In this document: piece by piece, positions 10,772 to 20,251 of the stretch
Layout of the letters: every line of letters starts with the position of its first letter
Numbering within the stretch: position 1 is the first letter of the stretch
NCBI RefSeq assembly: GCF_003667525.1
Contig: NZ_RCUW01000013.1
Span: 1-64,000 of the forward strand
From: Mycetocola_B reblochoni
GTDB taxonomy: Bacteria > Actinomycetota > Actinomycetes > Actinomycetales > Microbacteriaceae
Length of the DNA stretch: 64,000 bases
Reading direction: 5' to 3'
Notes under the pieces: generated by a model
Databases searched by the model: none
Told to the model about the DNA's origin: nothing
Seen by the model: the letters and a program-made list of their open reading frames with translations, nothing else
Translations under genes and position numbers: made by a program

Positions 10772-12169
10772 ATGCTCGTCGCCGGAATCGACTCGTCCAC
10801 CCAGAGCTGCAAGGTCGTCGTGCGCGACGCCGCGACCGGACGCCTGCTCAGGGAGGGGCGCGCGCCCCATCCGGACGGCACCGAGGTCGACCCCGCCCGC
10901 TGGTGGGACGCCCTGCAGCACGCCGTCCGTGCCGCGGGGGGTCTCGACGACGTCGCCGCGGTGTCGGTCGCCGCGCAGCAGCACGGCATGGTCGTGCTGG
11001 ACGAGGGAGGCCGGGTGATCAGGGACGCGCTGCTCTGGAACGACACCAGGAGCGCCGACGCCGCGAGGGACCTGGTGAGGGAGTTCGGCGCGGAGGTGCT
11101 CGCCGAGCGGACCGGGCTCGTGCCGGTCGCATCGTTCACGATCACGAAGCTGCGCTGGCTGCGCGACGCGGAGCCGGACAACGCGGCGCGGGTCGCCGCC
11201 GTCGCGCTGCCGCACGACTGGCTGAGCTGGCGGCTCAGGGGGTACGGCCCCGAGGGGGAGTCCGCCCGTGGCCCCGTGCTGGAGGAGCTCACCACCGACC
11301 GATCGGACGCCTCGGGCACGGGCTACTGGTCCCCGCGCACCGGGCGGTACGACCACGAGCTGCTTATCGCCGCGCTCGGCCACGACGCGGTCCTGCCCAC
11401 CGTGCTCGGCCCGGACGAGACGGCGGGGAGGACGCCGTCAGGGGCTCGCGTCGGCGCGGGCGCGGGCGACAACGCCGGAGCCGCGCTCGGACTCGACGCC
11501 GACACCGGCGACGTGGTCGTCTCGATCGGGACCTCGGGGACGGTGTTCTCCGTCGCCGACGCCCCCGTCATCGACCCGAGCGGCATCGCTGCGGGCCTCG
11601 CCGACGCGGCGGGAGGGTTCCTGCCGCTCTCCGCGACACTCAACGCCGCCCGCGTGCTCGATCAGACAGCGCTCGTGCTCGGCGTCGACGTCGCCGACCT
11701 CGGCGATCTCGCGCTCGAGGCGGAGCCGGGCGCCAGCGGGCTGGTGCTGCAGCCGTACTTCGACGGCGAGCGCACGCCGAACCTGCCGGAGGCGACGGCC
11801 ACCCTCTTCGGCATGACGCGCGCCTCCTTCACCCGCCCCGGGCTGGCACGGGCCGCGATCGAGGGCATGCTCTGCGGTCTCGCGGACGCGCTCGACGCGC
11901 ACAGGGCGCTCGGGGTCGACGCGCGGCGGCTCCTGCTGATCGGTGGTGCGGCACTCAATCCCGCCGTGCGGGAGATCGCCTCCCGCGTGTTCGACATCCC
12001 TGTCGTCGTCCCCGCTCCGGGGGAGTACGTCGCCGACGGCGCGGCGCGGCAGGCGGCCTGGGCGTTGACCGGCTCGCGTCCGGGGTGGCCGATCGACACG
12101 GTCGCCACCATCGAGCCGAGGCCGTTCCCGGTGATCAGGGAGCAGTACGCCGCCAGGGCGCCGAGCTGA
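10772..12169 (+). CDS. xylB: Xylulokinase
   Basis: This 465-residue FGGY-family sugar kinase starts with the ATP-binding GIDSSTQSCKVVV segment. It has the substrate motif AAQQHGMVVLD near residue 75 and the WNDTRS block. The C-terminal half contains IGTSGTVFS and GASGLVLQPYFDGERTPN, followed by LLIGGAALNPAVREI, all typical of xylulokinases (D-xylulose to xylulose-5-phosphate). ATG 10772 has AGGAGA 5 bases upstream. It stands alone: no xylose isomerase, transporter or regulator is adjacent, so the substrate could be a related ketose. The length is slightly below the 480-500 residues common for XylB. Confidence 0.88.
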   Translation: MLVAGIDSSTQSCKVVVRDAATGRLLREGRAPHPDGTEVDPARWWDALQHAVRAAGGLDDVAAVSVAAQQHGMVVLDEGGRVIRDALLWNDTRSADAARDLVREFGAEVLAERTGLVPVASFTITKLRWLRDAEPDNAARVAAVALPHDWLSWRLRGYGPEGESARGPVLEELTTDRSDASGTGYWSPRTGRYDHELLIAALGHDAVLPTVLGPDETAGRTPSGARVGAGAGDNAGAALGLDADTGDVVVSIGTSGTVFSVADAPVIDPSGIAAGLADAAGGFLPLSATLNAARVLDQTALVLGVDVADLGDLALEAEPGASGLVLQPYFDGERTPNLPEATATLFGMTRASFTRPGLARAAIEGMLCGLADALDAHRALGVDARRLLLIGGAALNPAVREIASRVFDIPVVVPAPGEYVADGAARQAAWALTGSRPGWPIDTVATIEPRPFPVIREQYAARAPS

Positions 12170-12233
12170 GCACCGGATCGGGCACTCTTCCTCATAAACC
12201 GCACGTCGGTCCCGCGGTCGGAGGCGCGCACGC

Positions 12234-12250
12234 CGTAACCTCGCGTTACG
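12234..12250. promoter_or_regulatory. Inverted repeat before the permease gene (operator candidate)
   Basis: CGTAAC-5-GTTACG lies 69 bases before the permease start and 65 bases after xylB. It is a perfect 6-base palindrome of the kind bound by GntR or similar regulators; no regulator gene is adjacent. Confidence 0.3.
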
Positions 12251-12318
12251 CCGCCTGAACCCCCCCCCGTGCGGTGCGACCGTCCGTCCTCGTGTCGGAC
12301 CGACCGCGAAGGAGGCCC

Positions 12319-13917
12319 GTGAGCGGACCAGAGCAGACCCCCGGAACACCTGCCACGCGGGCCGCCCGCGACGGCGGCGCGTCGGCGACGGACGGAGACG
12401 AGCAGGCGTCCGCCGTGGACGGGGCGCTCGACACGGCAGCCGCGGTCGAGGACGCCGGCTACCGCAAGGCGCTCGGCCCCCGCCAGATCCAGATGATCGC
12501 CATCGGCGGCGCGATCGGCACCGGGCTGTTCATGGGAGCGGGCGGACGGCTCGCCAGCGCGGGCCCGAGCCTGATCATCCTCTACGCCGTCTGCGGGCTA
12601 TTCGCGTTCTTCATCCTCAGGGCGCTCGGGGAGCTCGTGCTGCACCGGCCCTCGTCCGGGTCCTTCGTCTCCTACGCGCGTGAGTTCTACGGCGAGAAGA
12701 TGGCGTTCGTCTCCGGCTGGCTGTACTTCGGCAACTGGGCGATGATCGCCATCGTCGACGTCACCGCCGCCGCGCTGTACGTCCGGTTCTGGGCCCCCGC
12801 CATCCCCTGGCTGAACGGTGTGCCGCAGTGGTGCATCGCGCTCGCCGCGCTCGTCGTCGTCCTCGTGTTCAACCTCGTCTCCGTCAAGCTGTTCGGCGAG
12901 CTGGAGTTCTGGTTCGCGGCGATCAAGGTCGGGGCGCTGCTGGCGTTCCTCGTCGTCGGGGTGTCGTTCCTCATCGCCGTCGGCCGCACGGACGTCGGCG
13001 ACACCGGGATCCACCTCATCGCCGAGAACGGCGGCATGGCCCCGCTGGGTGCCCTGCCGATCGTGGTCGCCTTCACCGGCGTGGTCTTCGCCTACACCGG
13101 CATCGAGCTCGTCGGCACCGCGGCGGGCGAGACGAAGGACCCCAGGCGGCAGATCCCGCGCGCCATCAACACCGTGTTCCTGCGCATCGTGCTGTTCTAC
13201 GTCGGCTCGGTGGTGCTGCTGTGTCTGCTGCTGCCGTACTGGGCCTACCGTGGTGACGAGTCGCCGTTCGTCACCTTCTTCACCCACATCGGCATCGAGG
13301 GGGCCGACGCGGTGTCCAGCTCGGTGATGAACCTCGTCGTGCTCACCGCCGCTCTGTCGAGCCTCAACGCGGGCCTGTACTCGACCGGACGCATCCTCCG
13401 CTCCATGGCCCTCAGCGGTGCCGCGCCGACGTTCACCGCCCGGCTCAACCGCAACGGGGTCCCTGCGGGCGGCATCGTCCTCACGGCCGTCGTCGCGCTC
13501 GGCGGTGTCGCCATCAACGCGCTCTGGCCGTCCGACGCGTTCAACATCGTGCTGGAGCTGTCCGCGATCGGCATCATCGGTGCGTGGGGCACGATCATCC
13601 TCTGCCAGATGAAGCTGCAGCGCTGGGCGGCGGCCGGGCGGCTGCAGCGCCCGGCCTTCCGGCTGTGGGGTGCTCCGGTCACCTCGTGGCTGACGCTCGG
13701 GTTCCTCGTGAGCGTGCTCGTCTCGATGGCCTTCTCCGACACGGGGCGCTGGATCCTCGCCTCCCTCCTCGTGATCGTTCCGCTCCTCGTCGGCGGGTGG
13801 TTCGGCTGCCGCCGGAGGATCCACGCGATCGCTGCCGCGCGGGACGGCCACACCGGAGCGGTGCCCGTTGTCGCCGAGCGCCCCGGCTGGGCAAGCGAGC
13901 GCGGGCGCCCGGAGTAG
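12319..13917 (+). CDS. Amino acid permease, APC/AAT family (L-asparagine permease-like)
   Basis: This 532-residue transporter has about 12 membrane segments after an 80-residue hydrophilic N-terminus. The first helix carries GGAIGTGLFMGAGG, the signature of the amino acid-polyamine-organocation superfamily. GELVLHRPSSGSFVSYARE and GWLYFGNWAM follow, a combination I associate with AnsP-type L-asparagine permeases. It should import an amino acid with protons across the cytoplasmic membrane. The GTG at 12319 has AAGGAGG close upstream. The gene converges on alanine dehydrogenase with 12 bases between the two stops, so opposing transcripts may share their 3' ends. Cyclic or aromatic amino acid specificity is the main alternative. 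Confidence 0.85.
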   Translation: MSGPEQTPGTPATRAARDGGASATDGDEQASAVDGALDTAAAVEDAGYRKALGPRQIQMIAIGGAIGTGLFMGAGGRLASAGPSLIILYAVCGLFAFFILRALGELVLHRPSSGSFVSYAREFYGEKMAFVSGWLYFGNWAMIAIVDVTAAALYVRFWAPAIPWLNGVPQWCIALAALVVVLVFNLVSVKLFGELEFWFAAIKVGALLAFLVVGVSFLIAVGRTDVGDTGIHLIAENGGMAPLGALPIVVAFTGVVFAYTGIELVGTAAGETKDPRRQIPRAINTVFLRIVLFYVGSVVLLCLLLPYWAYRGDESPFVTFFTHIGIEGADAVSSSVMNLVVLTAALSSLNAGLYSTGRILRSMALSGAAPTFTARLNRNGVPAGGIVLTAVVALGGVAINALWPSDAFNIVLELSAIGIIGAWGTIILCQMKLQRWAAAGRLQRPAFRLWGAPVTSWLTLGFLVSVLVSMAFSDTGRWILASLLVIVPLLVGGWFGCRRRIHAIAAARDGHTGAVPVVAERPGWASERGRPE

Positions 13918-13929
13918 CGGCGCCGGGGG

Positions 13930-15054
13930 TCAGTCCGTCCGCGACAGCACATCCGCCAGACGGAGCGGTTCCTCCCCGAGGGCCCCGGCGGCCGCCGGGT
14001 CGACGAGCCGCCCGTCGTGGACGGCGATGCCCTGGGCCAGGCCGCCGTCGCGCGCGGCCGCTCCGCGCCAGCCGTGGTCGGCGATGCTCAGCAGCGGCGG
14101 AAGCGTCGCGTCGCTCAGCGCCTGTGTGGCCGTCACCGGCACCGCCCCTGGCATGTTGCTCACGCAGGAGAACACGACGCCGTGGCGCAGGTAACTGGGG
14201 TCGTCGTGCGTGGTCGGCCGTGACCCCTCGACGCAGCCCCCCTGGTCGACGGCGATGTCGACGACGACCGCTCCGGGGCGCATGGAGGCGACCATCGCGT
14301 CGGTGACGAGCTTCGGGGCCCGTGCACCGGGGATCAGCGCTGAGCCGATCAGCAGGTCCGCCCGCCGGACCTGCTCCGCGATCGCACGGCTCGAGGACGC
14401 ACGCGTCGCGACACGTCCGTCGAATCGGGCGGCCAGCTGCCTCAGCCGGGCGAGGTCCCTGTCCACCACCGTGACGGAGGCGCCGAGCCCGAGCGCCCCG
14501 GCGGCGGCCTGCTCCCCGGCGATCCCCCCGCCGATGACGACGACCTCCGCCGCGGCCGTGCCCGCGACCCCGCCCATGAGCACCCCGCGACCGCCGGACG
14601 GCGACAGCAGTAGCGAGGCTCCGGTGATCGTGGCCAGCCGGCCGGCCACCGCGCTCATCGGTGCGAGCAAAGGCAGCGAGCCGTCCCCGCCCCTGACCGT
14701 CTCGTAGGCGATCGCAGTCGTGCCGCTGCGCTGCAGTGCGGCTGCGAGCTCCGGCTCCGCCGCGAGGTGCAGGTACGCGAACAGGACCAGCCCCGGCCTG
14801 AGCCGGCGGTACTCGGCCGGCTGGGGCTCCTTCACTTTGACGACGACGTCCGCTTCGGCCCAGAGCCGGTCCACATCGCTGAGGATCTGCGCGCCCGCGG
14901 AACGGTAGTCGTCGTCGCCGAATCCGGCGGCGTCGCCCGCTCCGCTCTGCACGACGACGTGGTGGCCCCGCGTGACGAGCTCCTGCGCTCCGGCAGGTGT
15001 GACCCCCACGCGCCCCTCGTTGTTCTTCAGTTCCGTCGGGATGGCGACGATCAT
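13930..15054 (-). CDS. ald: Alanine dehydrogenase
   Basis: The 374-residue enzyme opens with IVAIPTELKNNEGRVG, the typical AlaDH/PNT N-terminus. It carries the substrate lysine region (VVKVKEPQ, about residue 74) and the LFAYLHLA block with the catalytic histidine. A Rossmann domain with VIGGGIAGEQAAAGALGLGA follows. It interconverts L-alanine and pyruvate using NAD in the cytoplasm. ATG 15054 has AGGAGG 6 bases upstream on the minus strand; the longer frame to 15090 has none. Family length is usual. A GATGG-CA-CCATC palindrome at 15123-15134 lies 70-80 bases upstream and could be an Lrp/AldR-type operator, but this is speculative. Confidence 0.93.
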   Translation of the reverse strand: MIVAIPTELKNNEGRVGVTPAGAQELVTRGHHVVVQSGAGDAAGFGDDDYRSAGAQILSDVDRLWAEADVVVKVKEPQPAEYRRLRPGLVLFAYLHLAAEPELAAALQRSGTTAIAYETVRGGDGSLPLLAPMSAVAGRLATITGASLLLSPSGGRGVLMGGVAGTAAAEVVVIGGGIAGEQAAAGALGLGASVTVVDRDLARLRQLAARFDGRVATRASSSRAIAEQVRRADLLIGSALIPGARAPKLVTDAMVASMRPGAVVVDIAVDQGGCVEGSRPTTHDDPSYLRHGVVFSCVSNMPGAVPVTATQALSDATLPPLLSIADHGWRGAAARDGGLAQGIAVHDGRLVDPAAAGALGEEPLRLADVLSRTD

Positions 15055-15194
15055 GGCGACCTCCTGGGTACGGGAGGGCGCGACGGGCACCGTCGTGTGG
15101 CGCCGCGCTGCGCCTCTCGGATGATGGCACCATCCTCGCAGGAGCGGTCCGCCCGCGCACCCCGTCGGGCGCGGGTGGGGACGGCGTGCGGAAA

Positions 15195-15233
15195 CGGCTC
15201 CGCCCGGGGGAGTGCGTCCCCCGGGCGGAGCCG
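15195..15233 (-). terminator. Intrinsic terminator of the subtilase gene
   Basis: Perfect 16-base arms (15195-15210 and 15218-15233) around a 7-base loop lie 31 bases past the subtilase stop on the minus strand. They isolate the subtilase from ald. Confidence 0.75.
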
Positions 15234-15263
15234 GTCATGCAGAGGAGGCATGGCCTCCGGGGA

Positions 15264-17702
15264 TCAGCCGTCCCGTCGCAGCGAGCGCGACCGGAGGGCA
15301 CCGGCCAGGCCTGCCGCGAGCAGCAGCGCCGCCAGCACCGCGGCGGTCAGCGGCTCGGCGCCGGTCGTCGCGAGCGATCCGGATGCGGACGAGCCCTCGC
15401 CGCTGCCGGAGCCGGCGGACGACCCCGCGCCGGCGGGGGCCGGGGAGGCCGTGCCGTCGGCGGAGCCGGAGCCGCTCGCGTCACCGGAGCCGTCGGTCGA
15501 GCCGTCGTCCCCATCGGCGTCGGAACCGCCCTCGCTCGGCGGAGTGGTGGGCTCGACCTCCGCGACCGCGACCGTGAAGGCGATCGGCTCGCTCGTCGCC
15601 GAGAGGGTGCCGTCCGCCAGCCGCTGCGAGACGGTCAGGGTGTAGTCCCCGTCCGGAGCGGACACCTCCGCGCTGAACGAGCCGTCCTCGGCGTCCGCCT
15701 GCACGACGACGGTGGCCTCGCCCGTCTCGGGGTCGACCTCGACGGGGTCGGCCTGCTCGCCCGCCGCCACGGCGGTCGACTGCAGCCCCGACCTCGCCCC
15801 GGACTCCTGACCGGAGGGCACGCCGTTGATCACGACGGTCACCTCCGCACCGGGCTCGGCCGTTCCCGTGACGGTGACCGTGCCGTCGTCGAGCGTCTGC
15901 CCGTCGGTCGGCGCGGTGACGGTCGGCGCGGCGAGGGCGGCGGTCACGGTGATCGTCACCGTTGCGCTGCGCCCCGCGCCGTCCGTGACGGTGAGCGTCG
16001 CACTCCCCGTCGCCGTCGTCAGGGGCAGCACACCGGACAGGCTCACCGAGCCGGACGAGTCCGTCCGGCCGGTCGCAAGGACGGTGCCCTCCGCGTCGGT
16101 CAGCGTGGTGTCGCTGTCGGCGGTGAGGTTCGCCGCGAGCACGGTGAACGGTGAGCCCGCGGCGACGTTCTCCCGGTCGGCCGCGGCGGTCGGCTCGGCG
16201 ACGACGCCCTCGGTGACGGCGGCGAACGCGTTCACCAGGCCCGCGCCGTAGAAGGGCGAGCCGTCCTCATCGGCGCAGGCGGCACCCGCATCCGCCGGGC
16301 AGGCGAGCGGCGTGGCCTGCTCCGCGAGGTACTGGCGCAGCGCCTCCGGGCCGGCGTCGGGGTGAACCGATTTCAACAGCGCCGCGACGCCGGCCACGTG
16401 GGGCGACGCCATGGACGTTCCGCTCTTCAGGCCGTAGCCGCCGCCGACGACGGTGCTGAGGATGCGCGAGCCGGGGGCGGCGATGTCGATGACGCCCTCA
16501 CCGTAATTGGAGAACGACGAGCGGCTGATGACGCCCTCGGCGTTCTGCGCCACCGACGCGACCGTCACGACGCCGTCCAGCTCGGTCGGGATGTCGTAGC
16601 ACCCCTCGCTCACCGGGCGATCCGTGATGAACTCGTCCTCGGGCACGTCGTTCGGGCTGGTGCTGTCCGTGGTCTTGTTGGCCAGGTCGTAGTTGGAGTT
16701 GCCGGCGGCGGCGACGTTGAGCACGCCCTCGCCCTCCGAGTACGCGACCGCACGACGGACGGCCTCGAAGCCGGCCGCCTGGGTGTCGTCGGTCTGGCAC
16801 CAGAACTCCCACGGGTCGACGTAGTAGCTGTTGTTGGTGACGTCGAAGCCGTGCTCCGCCGCCCACATGAAGCCGCAGACCGCGTACTCGGGGTAGATGT
16901 AGCCGTCGTCGTTCACGACCTTGACGGAGGCGAGCGTCGTGTCGGGGGCGACCCCGACGATGCCCTCACCGTTCTGCGCGGCGGCGATCGTGCCGGCGAC
17001 GTGCGTCCCGTGGTCGCTCGCCGTGGGGATCCAGCTCGCGCGCTCGGTGTTGACGACGCCGTTGACGGCACAGCCGGCGGAGAGCGCCGGGTCCACCTGG
17101 GTGGCGAGGTCGGGGTGCGTGTCCTCGATGCCGGAGTCGAGAACGCCGACGACGACGTCCCTGCTGCCTGTGCTGACCTCGTGCGCGGCGAGCGCGCCGA
17201 TCGAGGTCATGTCCCACTGCGCCGTCTCGCCGGGGTCGGCTGCCAGTGCGGTCTCGCTTCCCGGCTGCCCGATCGCGGCCAGCCCTCCGGCGACGACCTC
17301 GGCGTCGTTGACCGGCACCGACCGCGTCGGACCGGCGGACTCGACCGCGTCGGCCGCCCTGATCGTCGCGAGGAAGTCCCCGCTCGCCGACTGCGCCACC
17401 GTCACACCGATGGCCGGGTGCGCGGTGAGCACCACGCCGCCCGCGGCCGCGACCGCCTCGGCGACCAGGCCGGTGGCCGCCTCGCCGGGTGCGCCGAGGA
17501 CGACGTAGTTGTACGCGCCCTCGGCGTCGGCGACGGCCAGCTCGGACGCGGTCGCCGCGGCCGGCGTCGTCGTGCCGGCTGTGGTCGTCGTGCCGCCCGC
17601 GGTCGGAGTCGCCGCCAGTGCCGTCTGCGGCGCGAACGCCAGTGCACCGACCACGAGTCCGCCGAGGCACACGCCCCACGCCCGTTCGTTTAATCGCTTC
17701 AT
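15264..17702 (-). CDS. Cell-wall-anchored S8 family serine protease (subtilase)
   Basis: The 812-residue protein has a signal peptide (residues 1-30, ending QTALA) and a propeptide-like region. The subtilisin domain follows, with Asp189 in LDSGIEDTHPDL, His231 in DHGTHVAGT, the oxyanion Asn335 in AAAGNSNYD and Ser430 in GTSMASPHVAG. About 300 residues of Ig-like repeats follow (for example TVTGTAEPGAEVTV), then a Gly/Ser-rich spacer, LATTGAE, a hydrophobic helix and RSRSLRRDG. LAxTG is the sortase class E type signal, so the enzyme should be displayed on the wall. I took the ATG at 17702; one 18 bases earlier (17720) is equally in frame, and neither has a clear Shine-Dalgarno site. Confidence 0.92.
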   Translation of the reverse strand: MKRLNERAWGVCLGGLVVGALAFAPQTALAATPTAGGTTTTAGTTTPAAATASELAVADAEGAYNYVVLGAPGEAATGLVAEAVAAAGGVVLTAHPAIGVTVAQSASGDFLATIRAADAVESAGPTRSVPVNDAEVVAGGLAAIGQPGSETALAADPGETAQWDMTSIGALAAHEVSTGSRDVVVGVLDSGIEDTHPDLATQVDPALSAGCAVNGVVNTERASWIPTASDHGTHVAGTIAAAQNGEGIVGVAPDTTLASVKVVNDDGYIYPEYAVCGFMWAAEHGFDVTNNSYYVDPWEFWCQTDDTQAAGFEAVRRAVAYSEGEGVLNVAAAGNSNYDLANKTTDSTSPNDVPEDEFITDRPVSEGCYDIPTELDGVVTVASVAQNAEGVISRSSFSNYGEGVIDIAAPGSRILSTVVGGGYGLKSGTSMASPHVAGVAALLKSVHPDAGPEALRQYLAEQATPLACPADAGAACADEDGSPFYGAGLVNAFAAVTEGVVAEPTAAADRENVAAGSPFTVLAANLTADSDTTLTDAEGTVLATGRTDSSGSVSLSGVLPLTTATGSATLTVTDGAGRSATVTITVTAALAAPTVTAPTDGQTLDDGTVTVTGTAEPGAEVTVVINGVPSGQESGARSGLQSTAVAAGEQADPVEVDPETGEATVVVQADAEDGSFSAEVSAPDGDYTLTVSQRLADGTLSATSEPIAFTVAVAEVEPTTPPSEGGSDADGDDGSTDGSGDASGSGSADGTASPAPAGAGSSAGSGSGEGSSASGSLATTGAEPLTAAVLAALLLAAGLAGALRSRSLRRDG

Positions 17703-17992
17703 TGCGGAGCCCACTCTCATTCTCTCAATTGTCGAAACATCTCGAAGCCTATGAGGTTGGTGTTGCGTTCATGTGAATTGTTTCGGGGCACGCAAGTCCC
17801 CGCTCGGGGGTGATATAACGCGCGCGCATGACCTGTTCGGGGGTGCCGGGGGGCGGGTGCAGGGCACGGGTGGCGCCGCCGAGTGCGCACGGCTGCTCGG
17901 GCGCTCAGTCGTCGGGCCGCACGGTTTCGCGGCCACTCGCTCCTCGGTCCCTCGGCCGCCTCCTCCTCGGGCTGCTCGGCCCCTCCGGCCGC

Positions 17993-18487
17993 TCAGCCCC
18001 GGCGGGCGATCGGCGCGAAAACGGCCGAGGTGAGCGCGGCGAGGTCGTCCGCGGCCAGCTCGACGTCCTGGCCGCGACGCCCCGCGGACACGAACACGCT
18101 CGGCACCCCGTTGGCGCTGTCGTCGATGACCGTGGGCAGCGGCGTCCGCTGGCCGATCGGGGAGATGCCGCCGCGGACGTAGCCACTGCTCCGCTCGGCT
18201 CTGGCCGGGTCGGCGAGCTCCGCGCGCTTGGCGCCCACCGCGTGGGCGAGCGCCTTCAGATCGAGGCTGCCCAGGACGGGCACCACGGCGACGACGAGCG
18301 CCCCGTCCGCCGCAGCGATCAGCGTCTTGAACACGAGGGCGGGGTCCACGCCGAGTGCGGCCGCCGCCTCCGCGCCGAAGCTCAGAGCGCTCGCCGGGTC
18401 GTGACGGTACTCGTGGACGCGGTGCGGCGTGCCCGCCGCGGTCAGGGCCGCGAGCGCCGGCGTCCCCGTCGGCGTCCGTCGACCCAT
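17993..18487 (-). CDS. ybaK: YbaK/EbsC family Cys-tRNA(Pro) deacylase
   Basis: The 164-residue protein matches the trans-editing deacylases that clear Cys mischarged on tRNA(Pro). It has a central FKTLIAAADG strand with the conserved lysine, the LGSLDLKALAHAVGAKRAEL helix region, and GYVRGGISPIG, the YbaK signature. ATG 18487 lies 18 bases after the nitroreductase stop on the same strand, so both are probably one transcript. The 290 bases downstream, up to the subtilase start, hold no convincing gene. Confidence 0.92.
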   Translation of the reverse strand: MGRRTPTGTPALAALTAAGTPHRVHEYRHDPASALSFGAEAAAALGVDPALVFKTLIAAADGALVVAVVPVLGSLDLKALAHAVGAKRAELADPARAERSSGYVRGGISPIGQRTPLPTVIDDSANGVPSVFVSAGRRGQDVELAADDLAALTSAVFAPIARRG

Positions 18488-18505
18488 CCGGCGCGGTCCC
18501 GTCCG

Positions 18506-19096
18506 CTACTCGGAGACGATGATGGTGTCGGCGAGGGGACGGCGCACCCGCGGAGCGACCTCGCGCTCCCGCAGTTGATCGTTCAGCTGGTCCGCCTCGC
18601 CGAGGTGGCCGAGCGCGACGACGCTGACCGGGACGAGCGAGTCGGGCAGCCCGAAAGAGTTGGCAGCGGCAGCGGCATCGAAACCGGTCATCTGGTGGAC
18701 GACGAGCCCCCCTGCGTGCGCCTGGATGCTCAGGTGGGCGACGGCCTGGCCGAGGTCGTACGAGGCGGTCGGGTTGGGACGGCCGTTGTCGTCGACGACC
18801 TGGGCGATCGTGAGGACGAGAGCGCCGGCGTTCGCTGCCCAACCCTGGTTGAACTCCGCCAGCGTGCCGAAGATCGTGTCGAAGGTCGCCGTCCCGCGCC
18901 GGCCGACGATGAAGCGCCACGGCTGGATGTTGAAGGCGCTCGGCGACCAACGCGCGGCCTCCAGCGCGGCCGAGAGACTGTCCTCGTCGATGACGCGGTC
19001 GCCGTCGAGCGCGCGGGGGCTCCAGCGCTCGGCGAGGACAGGGAGGATCTCGTGCGCTGTGGGCGCGGTGCGGTCGACGGTGCTGGTCGAGGACAT
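18506..19096 (-). CDS. Nitroreductase family protein
   Basis: This 196-residue flavoenzyme has the FMN-binding pattern of the family: ERWSPRALDGDRVI at the start, EAARWSPSAFNIQPWRFIV (phosphate binding) and a late VVALGHLGE strand. It would reduce nitro compounds or quinones with NAD(P)H. The ATG at 19096 is preceded by AGAGAAG on the minus strand. The upstream reading frame to 19165 is probably not translated. The next gene, ybaK, follows at 18 bases. Confidence 0.9.
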   Translation of the reverse strand: MSSTSTVDRTAPTAHEILPVLAERWSPRALDGDRVIDEDSLSAALEAARWSPSAFNIQPWRFIVGRRGTATFDTIFGTLAEFNQGWAANAGALVLTIAQVVDDNGRPNPTASYDLGQAVAHLSIQAHAGGLVVHQMTGFDAAAAANSFGLPDSLVPVSVVALGHLGEADQLNDQLREREVAPRVRRPLADTIIVSE

Positions 19097-19260
19097 GGTG
19101 CTCTTCTCTGGATGTCGGTGGGGGCCGGTCCTCATTGACCGCAGGGACGATTTTACGTCCTCCACCCCGGCCCGCCCAAGCCCCAGGATGCCGGTGCCGT
19201 CGCGGGTGCCTGCGAGAGGGGACCGCGTGCGACGACGGCGAACGGAACTACCCTGGAGTC

Positions 19261-19725
19261 ATGACCGACACCACCGCCCCCGCAGCCCAGACCCGCACCG
19301 CACCGACCACAGCGGGCGGACCCGGCACGACCCCGGGGACCGCGTGGCTGACCGTGCTGGCCGCGCTGTCGCTCGTCATCGAGCTGGTCAGGGCGACGGC
19401 GGGGCTCAGGGGCCACGGCGGCGGGACACTGACCCCCTACTTCCGCGGCGAGGGGCCGAGCGGGGCGCTCGCCGTCTGGACGGTGCTGCTCATCGCGGTG
19501 ACGGTCGTCCTGTACGCGATCGTGATCGTGCTGCTGCGCGGGGACGCGCGGCTGGGGCGGCTTCTCGGCGGCGTGCTCGCCGTGCTCGCCGTGCTGGCCG
19601 CCATCCCGAGCATCCCCGTGATGGTCGGCGCGGGCGCGATCGTCGGCGTGGTGTTCATCGCCGCGATGATCGTCGTCAACGTGGCGTTCGTCGTCGTCGC
19701 CTGGCGCGGCCGCTTCTGCGCGTGA
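19261..19725 (+). CDS. Small four-span membrane protein, unknown function
   Basis: The 154-residue product has a Thr/Ala/Pro-rich head of about 30 residues, then four hydrophobic segments (about 31-52, 72-94, 101-119 and 122-146) and the polar end AWRGRFCA. I recognise no family. The ATG is 6 bases downstream of TACCCT (19249-19254), a -10 box in leaderless position. It diverges from the nitroreductase gene and converges on another small membrane gene 18 bases after its stop. Confidence 0.65.
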   Translation: MTDTTAPAAQTRTAPTTAGGPGTTPGTAWLTVLAALSLVIELVRATAGLRGHGGGTLTPYFRGEGPSGALAVWTVLLIAVTVVLYAIVIVLLRGDARLGRLLGGVLAVLAVLAAIPSIPVMVGAGAIVGVVFIAAMIVVNVAFVVVAWRGRFCA

Positions 19726-19743
19726 CGGCCGCCGCCGTCACGG

Positions 19744-20124
19744 TCAGGGCAGCAGGTCGCGCAGGGAGAAGCCGGGGATGCCCAGCTGAACGATGAGCGC
19801 CAGGGCGAGCCAGAGCACGGTCACGGCCAGCAGCACGAGCAGCGACAGCGTCACCGCCCGGCGCCGGGTATAGAAGAGGCGGAAGCAGAACACGATCCCC
19901 GCGGCAGCGAGCAGCGGGGGGATGAGCAGGCCGCCCAGCCAGCCCACGATGACGAGGAACCCGATGCAGTCGCCGCTGATGTCGCAGCCGGCGGTGTTGA
20001 TCCCGATGAACATCGAGGCGTAGGCGCCCACGCCGGTCACCCCGATGGTCACGAAGATCACCAGCAGCGTCAGGACGACGTCTGTGGTGCGCTGGCCGCG
20101 GGTGGTCAGGACGGGGAACTGCAT
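19744..20124 (-). CDS. Small three-span membrane protein, unknown function
   Basis: The 126-residue protein has three hydrophobic helices (about 15-40, 52-76 and 86-112) separated by a short Cys-containing loop (NTAGCDISGDCIG) that could form a disulfide outside the cell. An RRR stretch marks the inner loop. No family is recognised; similar small polytopic proteins are common in Microbacteriaceae. The ATG at 20124 has GAAGGAG 9 bases upstream on the minus strand, which rules against the longer frame to 20184. Confidence 0.65.
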   Translation of the reverse strand: MQFPVLTTRGQRTTDVVLTLLVIFVTIGVTGVGAYASMFIGINTAGCDISGDCIGFLVIVGWLGGLLIPPLLAAAGIVFCFRLFYTRRRAVTLSLLVLLAVTVLWLALALIVQLGIPGFSLRDLLP

Positions 20125-20251
20125 GGAACGGGACTCCTTCGTGGCGGCTCCGCGGGGAATCCGGGGGCGAGACGCCGCAGTCATCTTCCCAGTGGGATAC
20201 GGCGGGTCACAAGCCGGGGCCGCCGCTCACAGCCGCCGCTAGGCTTGACGG

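Noticed and set aside
17721..17992. Possible gene in the gap between the subtilase and ybaK
   Set aside because: Frames here lack ribosome sites, have Arg/Pro-rich shadow composition and run into neighbouring genes.
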